Assembly (NCBI GenBank): GCA_031177735.1
Contig: JAPSKJ010000053.1
Span: 1 to 12,347 of the forward strand
Length of the DNA stretch: 12,347 nt
Direction of reading: 5' to 3'
Origin: Nocardioides sp.
GTDB taxonomy: Bacteria > Actinomycetota > Actinomycetes > Propionibacteriales > Nocardioidaceae
The notes beneath the pieces were generated by a model. It was not told where the DNA came from. It made no database searches and saw only the letters and a list, made by a program, of their open reading frames with translations. Both the position numbers and the translations under genes were made by a program. Shown in pieces: positions 6,615-12,347 of this stretch. Numbering within the stretch: the stretch's first letter is position 1; each line of letters opens with the position of its first letter.

Positions 6615-7333
6615 CAGTTGGCTCCTGGGATCGAGAAGGTCTCGGCGTAGGACCGCTGGTCGGGGGCGACCAGGGTCTCGTCGGCAGGCGGGCGCAGGGC
6701 GAGGCGGACCTCCATCGCGAACGACTCCGCGAAGGTGAGCGCCTTGATCTCGTCGGTGTTCGCCGAGAAGGTGATCGGCAGGGCGTCGGTGGGCTCGACC
6801 ACCCCGTTGGACAGCTGCCGGTTGCGCTGGGTCTCCACGCCGACGCTGATCACCTGGACCCGCTGGGCGACGATCTTGGTGCGTGGCCCCACCCCGGTCG
6901 ACTCGGCGTCGAAGGTGGCCCAGACGTCGACCGTGGCACCGGGGGTGATCTTGCCGGCCACACCCGTCTCGGCGTCGACCAGGATCGTCACCGCGCGGCT
7001 GCCGCCGGCGATGGTGGGCGCGGGGATCACGGTCGAGCTCTGCAGCAGCGTGCCCTTCGTGATCGGGGCCGCAGCGACCGCGCCGGCCAGCTCGTCGATC
7101 GTGCGGATCGCGGTCTCGGGGAGCCAGCGCGCCGGGATCTCCACCGACTCCACCGCCTCGGCCGGGATCGGTGCGTACTGCGCGACGTCGGAGGTGAGCA
7201 TCAGCGCCTCGACCTTGTCGCCGACCTGGCTCTCGACCTCGCTGACGTAGCTGAGGACCGAGAAGAAGACGCCGATCGCTCCGATCAGCGCGAGCCCGAT
7301 CATCATCACGCCGCGTCGCTGGCGGGGGTTCAT
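6614..7333 (-). CDS. cpaB: Flp pilus assembly protein CpaB/RcpC (SAF domain)
   Basis: This 239-residue protein has a basic N-terminus, one membrane helix (about 10-30) and then an extracytoplasmic SAF domain (about 45-103, with the TSDVAQYAPIPAEAV strand-helix start and ITKGTLLQSSTVI end). A CpaB/RcpC domain follows (about 112-215, including GVAGKITPGATVDVWATF, a characteristic CpaB segment). CpaB-type proteins form a periplasmic or cell-wall-facing part of the tad apparatus; in Gram-negatives they associate with the secretin. In an actinobacterium without that outer membrane its partner is unclear. The ATG has a near-perfect AGGAGGT 6 nt upstream and overlaps the stop of the zinc-ribbon gene by 4 nt (ATGA). 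Its own TGA shares a base with the start of the TadZ-TadE fusion, so three genes are directly linked in translation. Confidence 0.9.
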   Translation of the reverse strand: MNPRQRRGVMMIGLALIGAIGVFFSVLSYVSEVESQVGDKVEALMLTSDVAQYAPIPAEAVESVEIPARWLPETAIRTIDELAGAVAAAPITKGTLLQSSTVIPAPTIAGGSRAVTILVDAETGVAGKITPGATVDVWATFDAESTGVGPRTKIVAQRVQVISVGVETQRNRQLSNGVVEPTDALPITFSANTDEIKALTFAESFAMEVRLALRPPADETLVAPDQRSYAETFSIPGAN

Positions 7334-8130
7334 GCGTAGACCTCCTGGGCGGAGCAGAACTGGCAGTAGTGCGCCATGGCGTCACCGCACTCGGGGCAGC
7401 GGCGCCACGGGAAGGACTTGATCCGGTTGCCGAGGGCCCCCAGCTCGAGCGGGACGGCGCAGTGCTCGTAGTACTTCGGCGTGCCCCACCAGCCGGTCAT
7501 CAGCTCGGGAGCGGCCACGATGTCGGCGTACTCCACGACGCCGGGCGGCACGGCGCCGGCCTTCGGCGCCAGCCGGGCGTCACCGGAGCGCACCAGGGCG
7601 ACGGCTCCCGGCGGGCCGAGCGGCGCGCGGGCAGCGGCACCAAACGCCACACCCTCGCCGAAGTTCATCAGCAGCGTGGAGCCGGGCACGAGGGTGGCCA
7701 GCTGCTGGCCGACCCCGACGCCGGGGTAGTCCAGCTTCGACACGGTCGCGGCCACGGCCCGTACGTTGACCAGGGCGACCGCCCACGCGATCGACCCGAC
7801 CACCGCGCCAGGATTGAGGCGCGAGGACGCCAGGGTCGCCAGCACCGTGGCCAGGCCGGACAGCCCGGTGACCGGCAGCCGCACACCGACCGGCAGGACT
7901 CGGGAGCGTCGGAGCATCGCGCGCAGCATCCGCAGTCGGCGTTCGCTGGGGGGCTTGGCGTCGTGGAGCAGCAGCACGGTGCGGCCGGAGAGCACGGGGC
8001 CGTCGAGCAGGTCGAGGGCGCAGTCGAAGAAGTCGGGAGCGCCGGGGTGGGGCAGCTCGGCCACGGCCCGGTGCGCCGGAAGACTGGCCAGCGGTGCCGG
8101 CGGGAAGCCGCAGGTCACGACGTCGAACAC
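7330..8130 (-). CDS. Zinc-ribbon protein of unknown function, first gene of the tad operon
   Basis: I do not recognise this 266-residue protein. Its C-terminus carries two knuckles, CPEC (residues 245-248) and CQFC (256-259), separated by seven residues, a likely zinc ribbon just before the end (AQEVYA). The N-terminal part (VFDVVTCGFPPAPL, then TVLLLHDAKPPSERRLRMLR) and a long moderately hydrophobic Ala/Val/Leu-rich middle (88-165) look like a soluble alpha/beta domain rather than membrane helices. I prefer the GTG at 8130, which has AGGGGG 10 nt upstream. A further in-frame GTG at 8211 would add 27 residues of Pro/Ser-rich sequence that does not look like domain sequence. The stop overlaps cpaB by 4 nt, so it is part of the operon and could be an accessory or regulatory tad factor. 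That role is inferred only from position. Confidence 0.75.
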   Translation of the reverse strand: MFDVVTCGFPPAPLASLPAHRAVAELPHPGAPDFFDCALDLLDGPVLSGRTVLLLHDAKPPSERRLRMLRAMLRRSRVLPVGVRLPVTGLSGLATVLATLASSRLNPGAVVGSIAWAVALVNVRAVAATVSKLDYPGVGVGQQLATLVPGSTLLMNFGEGVAFGAAARAPLGPPGAVALVRSGDARLAPKAGAVPPGVVEYADIVAAPELMTGWWGTPKYYEHCAVPLELGALGNRIKSFPWRRCPECGDAMAHYCQFCSAQEVYA

Positions 8131-8350
8131 AGCGAACCAACCCCCTTGTGGGCATGGCGAAGTAGAGGTCCCGGGAGAGCTCGGGTGGTGGACCGGTCCC
8201 CGGAGGTCCACTCGACGCGGCTCTTTCCCCGCTCCTGGGCCTCAAACCCGACGACCGATCCCGGGTCTCACTATCCGGACGGCCGGGAGCGGCTGGTCCA
8301 GACCGCTCGGGCATTGGGTCCCGGGCGCCGCGCGGACTAGGTTGGGCGTC
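8131..8350. other. Divergent intergenic region between the tad operon and cbs
   Basis: About 220 bp separates the leftward zinc-ribbon gene (if it starts at 8130) from the rightward cbs. The cbs promoter sits at its right end. For the leftward operon I see only weak -10-like hexamers, for example GATAGT on the minus strand at 8275-8270, without a convincing -35, so no tad promoter is called. A perfect 10-bp palindrome GGACCGGTCC lies at 8190-8199 and GAGGTCC occurs twice nearby (8165 and 8203), which may or may not be an operator. If the alternative GTG at 8211 is the true start, the gap shrinks to 139 bp. Confidence 0.6.
8314..8343 (+). promoter_or_regulatory. Putative cbs promoter for a leaderless transcript
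   Basis: A -35-like TTGGGT (8314-8319) and a -10-like TAGGTT (8338-8343, fits TAnnnT) are separated by 18 nt. Seven nt after the -10 comes the GTG at 8351, so the predicted transcription start falls at or next to the first base of the start codon. No Shine-Dalgarno sequence lies before that GTG, consistent with leaderless translation, which is common in actinobacteria. Confidence 0.55.
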
Positions 8351-9736
<1,386 letters not shown>

Positions 9737-9741
9737 CAGGT

Positions 9742-9776
9742 CGCACCCGCCCCTCCGGCCTCGGGGTGAGGGTGTG
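9742..9776 (+). terminator. Possible hairpin terminator after cbs
   Basis: Five nt after the cbs stop, GCACCC...GGGTGTG arms (9742-9748 with 9770-9776, including a G-U pair) and inner CCCC/GGGG arms (9750-9753 with 9763-9766) can fold around a 9-nt loop with a small asymmetric internal bulge. There is no T-run after it, as is often the case in actinobacteria. It would separate cbs from the cyd operon. Confidence 0.4.
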
Positions 9777-9785
9777 ACGCACTCC

Positions 9786-9803
9786 TCGTGAAAGTTTTCA
9801 CAA
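9786..9803 (+). promoter_or_regulatory. Rex-like operator 1 upstream of cydA
   Basis: The 18 bp TCGTGAA-AGTT-TTCACAA fits the known Rex consensus TTGTGAA-N4-TTCACAA with one mismatch (C for T at position 2). Rex is a redox-sensing repressor released by NADH. In Streptomyces coelicolor the cydABCD operon is a known Rex target. The site lies just upstream of the predicted cydA -35. Confidence 0.75.
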
Positions 9804-9808
9804 ACCCC

Positions 9809-9826
9809 TTGAGAAAACTTTCACAA
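9809..9826 (+). promoter_or_regulatory. Rex-like operator 2, overlapping the predicted cydA -35
   Basis: The 18 bp TTGAGAA-AACT-TTCACAA fits the Rex consensus with one mismatch (A for T at position 4). Its centre is 23 bp from that of operator 1, about two helical turns, so two dimers could bind side by side. Its left half overlaps the -35-like TTGAGA, so binding would block RNA polymerase directly. Confidence 0.75.
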
Positions 9827-9837
9827 AGTCGGATCGT
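9809..9837 (+). promoter_or_regulatory. Putative cydA promoter
   Basis: TTGAGA (9809-9814, one mismatch to TTGACA) is followed after 17 nt by the weak -10-like GATCGT (9832-9837). Six nt later is the cydA GTG at 9844, which has no Shine-Dalgarno sequence, so the message may be leaderless. The -10 is poor; the placement rests mainly on geometry and the overlapping Rex-like site. Confidence 0.4.
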
Positions 9838-9843
9838 CGTGGT

Positions 9844-11301
9844 GTGGACATCCTCGACGTCGCTCGGTGGCAGTTCGGAATCATCACCGTCTACCACTTC
9901 CTCTTCGTCCCGCTGACCATCGGCCTGACGGCGCTGGTCGCGCTCATGGAGACGCTGTGGCTGCGCACCGGCGCACCCGAGTGGCTCCGGCTGACGAAGT
10001 TCTTCGCGAAGCTGATGCTCATCAACTTCGCGATCGGCGTCGTGACCGGGATCGTGCAGGAGTTCCAGTTCGGCATGAACTGGTCGGACTACTCCCGGTT
10101 CGTCGGTGACGTGTTCGGGGCGCCGCTCGCGATCGAGGCCCTGCTCGCCTTCTTCCTCGAGTCGACCTTCCTCGGCCTGTGGATCTTCGGCTGGGACAAG
10201 CTGCCGCGTGCGCTGCACAACGCGTGCCTGTGGATCGTGCACCTCGGCACGCTGGCGTCCTCGTGGTTCATCCTCGCGGCCAACTCCTGGATGCAGAACC
10301 CGGTGGGCTACCGCTACGACGCCGAGGCGGGCCGGGCCGAGCTCACCGACTTCTGGGCGGTGATGACCAACAAGGTCCAGCTGGTCACCTTCCCGCACGT
10401 CATCGCCGCGTCCTACCTCACCGCCGCGGTCTTCATCCTCGGCGTCTGCGGGTGGCTCTACATCCGCCGCTCCACCGTGGAGCAGGGCGACCGGCCGCTG
10501 TACCGCAAGGGGATCCGGCTGGGCGCCGCCGTCGCCGTGGTGTCCTTCGCCGCGGTCGCCGTCTCCGGTGACATCCAGGGCAAGATCATGACCGAGGTCC
10601 AGCCCATGAAGATGGCCGCGGCCGAGGCCCTCTACGAGACCTCCGAGAGCTGTGCCCCCTTCTCCGTGCTCACGATCGGCACGCCCGACGGCAAGGAGGA
10701 GAAGTTCGCCCTCACCGTGCCCTGCCTGCTGTCCTTCCTCGGCACCGGCAGCTTCGAGGGCCGGGTCGAGGGCATCAACGACCTGAGCGCGCAGTACCAG
10801 GCGACGTACGGCGCCGACCCCACCTCCACCGCCTACGACGCCGGCGACTACACCCCCGTCATCCCGGTCACCTACTGGACCTTCCGCTGGATGATGGGCC
10901 TGGGCGCCGCCGCGACCTTCGGCGCGGTGCTGGTGCTCTGGCTGACCCGCCGCGGCCGCACCCCGCGGTCGCGGTGGTTCGGGCTGCTGGCCCTCTCCCT
11001 GCCCGTCTTCGCGCTGCTCGGCAACAGCGCCGGCTGGGTGTTCACCGAGATGGGCCGCCAGCCCTGGGTCGTCTTCGGGGTGATGACCACCGCGCACGGC
11101 GTCTCGCCGGGGGTGAGCCTGGTCGAGGCGTGGATCTCGCTGCTCTCGCTGACGCTGCTCTATGCCGTGCTGGCCGTGGTCGAGGTGGGCCTCCTGGTCC
11201 GCTTCATCAAGCGCGGCGCCGATCCGTTCGTCGAGCCACCGACGCCGTCGCTGCGTGGCGGCGAGCACGACGACGACCGCCCGCTGACCTTCGCCTACTG
11301 A
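9844..11301 (+). CDS. cydA: Cytochrome bd quinol oxidase subunit I (CydA)
   Basis: This membrane subunit of 485 residues carries hemes b558, b595 and d and oxidises quinol, reducing O2 to water with high oxygen affinity. By comparison with E. coli CydA, the axial ligands are conserved: H18 (b595 side) in TVYHFLFVPLTIG, H185 (b558) in TFPHVIAASY, and M350 (b558) in FRWMMG. E98 and E106 in APLAIEALLAFFLEST match the proton/heme-d pathway acidic residues. MQNPVG, QFGMNWSDYSRFVGDVFG and GRQPW (404-408) are family hallmarks. The length fits the short Q-loop class seen in Gram-positives rather than the longer E. coli form. A GTG start gives MDILDVARWQFG, the expected N-terminus. It is probably co-transcribed with cydB and controlled by the two Rex-like sites upstream. 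Confidence 0.97.
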   Translation: MDILDVARWQFGIITVYHFLFVPLTIGLTALVALMETLWLRTGAPEWLRLTKFFAKLMLINFAIGVVTGIVQEFQFGMNWSDYSRFVGDVFGAPLAIEALLAFFLESTFLGLWIFGWDKLPRALHNACLWIVHLGTLASSWFILAANSWMQNPVGYRYDAEAGRAELTDFWAVMTNKVQLVTFPHVIAASYLTAAVFILGVCGWLYIRRSTVEQGDRPLYRKGIRLGAAVAVVSFAAVAVSGDIQGKIMTEVQPMKMAAAEALYETSESCAPFSVLTIGTPDGKEEKFALTVPCLLSFLGTGSFEGRVEGINDLSAQYQATYGADPTSTAYDAGDYTPVIPVTYWTFRWMMGLGAAATFGAVLVLWLTRRGRTPRSRWFGLLALSLPVFALLGNSAGWVFTEMGRQPWVVFGVMTTAHGVSPGVSLVEAWISLLSLTLLYAVLAVVEVGLLVRFIKRGADPFVEPPTPSLRGGEHDDDRPLTFAY

Positions 11302-11320
11302 CCCTCGAGGGAGACGAGCA

Positions 11321-12331
<1,011 letters not shown>

Positions 12332-12333
12332 GC

Positions 12334-12347
12334 GTGGCTCCGCTCAC
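12334..12347 (+). CDS. Possible start of a downstream gene, perhaps cydD (cut by window edge)
   Basis: Two nt after the cydB stop a GTG opens a frame MAPL that runs off the window end. Four to five codons cannot identify a product. cydD, encoding half of the CydDC ABC exporter, is the common next gene in actinobacterial cyd operons. There is no clear Shine-Dalgarno sequence, though coupling to the cydB stop would allow initiation. Confidence 0.3.

Noticed and set aside
4941..6650. 569-codon plus-strand frame opposite the tadZ-tadE fusion
   Set aside because: Asp/His/Arg/Gln-rich antisense shadow with no recognisable motif.
6615..7385. An open frame that would extend the TadZ-TadE fusion upstream to 7385 (786 residues in total)
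   Set aside because: The extra part lies out of frame inside cpaB and translates to Arg/Gly/Pro-rich shadow sequence. The real start is the ATG at 6614, which has AGGAG upstream and a TGATG overlap with cpaB.
8190..8199. Perfect palindrome GGACCGGTCC in the divergent intergenic region as an operator
   Set aside because: A single 10-bp GC-rich palindrome is not rare here and matches no regulator site I know. It is noted in the intergenic entry only.
11302..11311. Palindrome CCCTCGAGGG between cydA and cydB as a terminator or attenuator
   Set aside because: It has no loop and no T-run, and it overlaps the cydB Shine-Dalgarno sequence. It is probably incidental.

Overview
The DNA is very GC-rich, uses GTG starts freely, and its third codon positions are almost all G or C. 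Together with the gene content (actinobacterial-type tad/Flp pilus locus, mycobacterial-like cystathionine beta-synthase, short-loop cytochrome bd with Rex-like operators) this points to a high-GC actinobacterium, perhaps a Nocardioides relative. The genus is a guess.

Left two thirds (1-8130, minus strand): one tightly packed cluster that reads right to left as a single operon. The order is a zinc-ribbon protein of unknown function, the SAF-domain protein CpaB/RcpC, a fused TadZ(CpaE)-TadE protein, a separate TadE-like pseudopilin, the secretion ATPase TadA/CpaF, the inner-membrane platform proteins TadB and TadC, a NarL-type sensor histidine kinase, and its response regulator, which is cut by the left edge. 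Junctions are overlaps of 1-4 nt or gaps of 1-19 nt, apart from an apparent 101-nt gap between tadA and tadB. Together these genes form the motor, platform, localisation factor and minor pseudopilins of a tad-type pilus or secretion machine, with a two-component system at the end of the same transcript. The major Flp pilin, the prepilin peptidase and a secretin or other outer component are not in the window.

Two features of the operon stand out. First, the tadA frame stops at an amber codon (3349-3351), but the same frame continues for 34 codons that resemble the usual CpaF C-terminus. It then ends in a TGA that overlaps the tadB GTG. tadA therefore looks interrupted near its 3' end, and the 101-nt gap is really its tail. 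Second, TadZ is fused in frame to a TadE-like pseudopilin that keeps a canonical prepilin-peptidase site, so processing could cut the ATPase away from the pseudopilin.

Middle (8131-8350): a divergent intergenic region of about 220 bp. It carries a good promoter for the rightward cbs gene, whose predicted transcription start falls on the GTG (a leaderless message).

Right third (8351-12347, plus strand): cbs (PLP-dependent cystathionine beta-synthase with C-terminal CBS domains), a possible terminator hairpin, two Rex-like operators, then cydA-cydB, the two main subunits of cytochrome bd quinol oxidase. A few bases of what may be cydD follow at the edge. The Rex-like sites imply that the oxidase is switched on when NADH/NAD+ rises, as under oxygen limitation.
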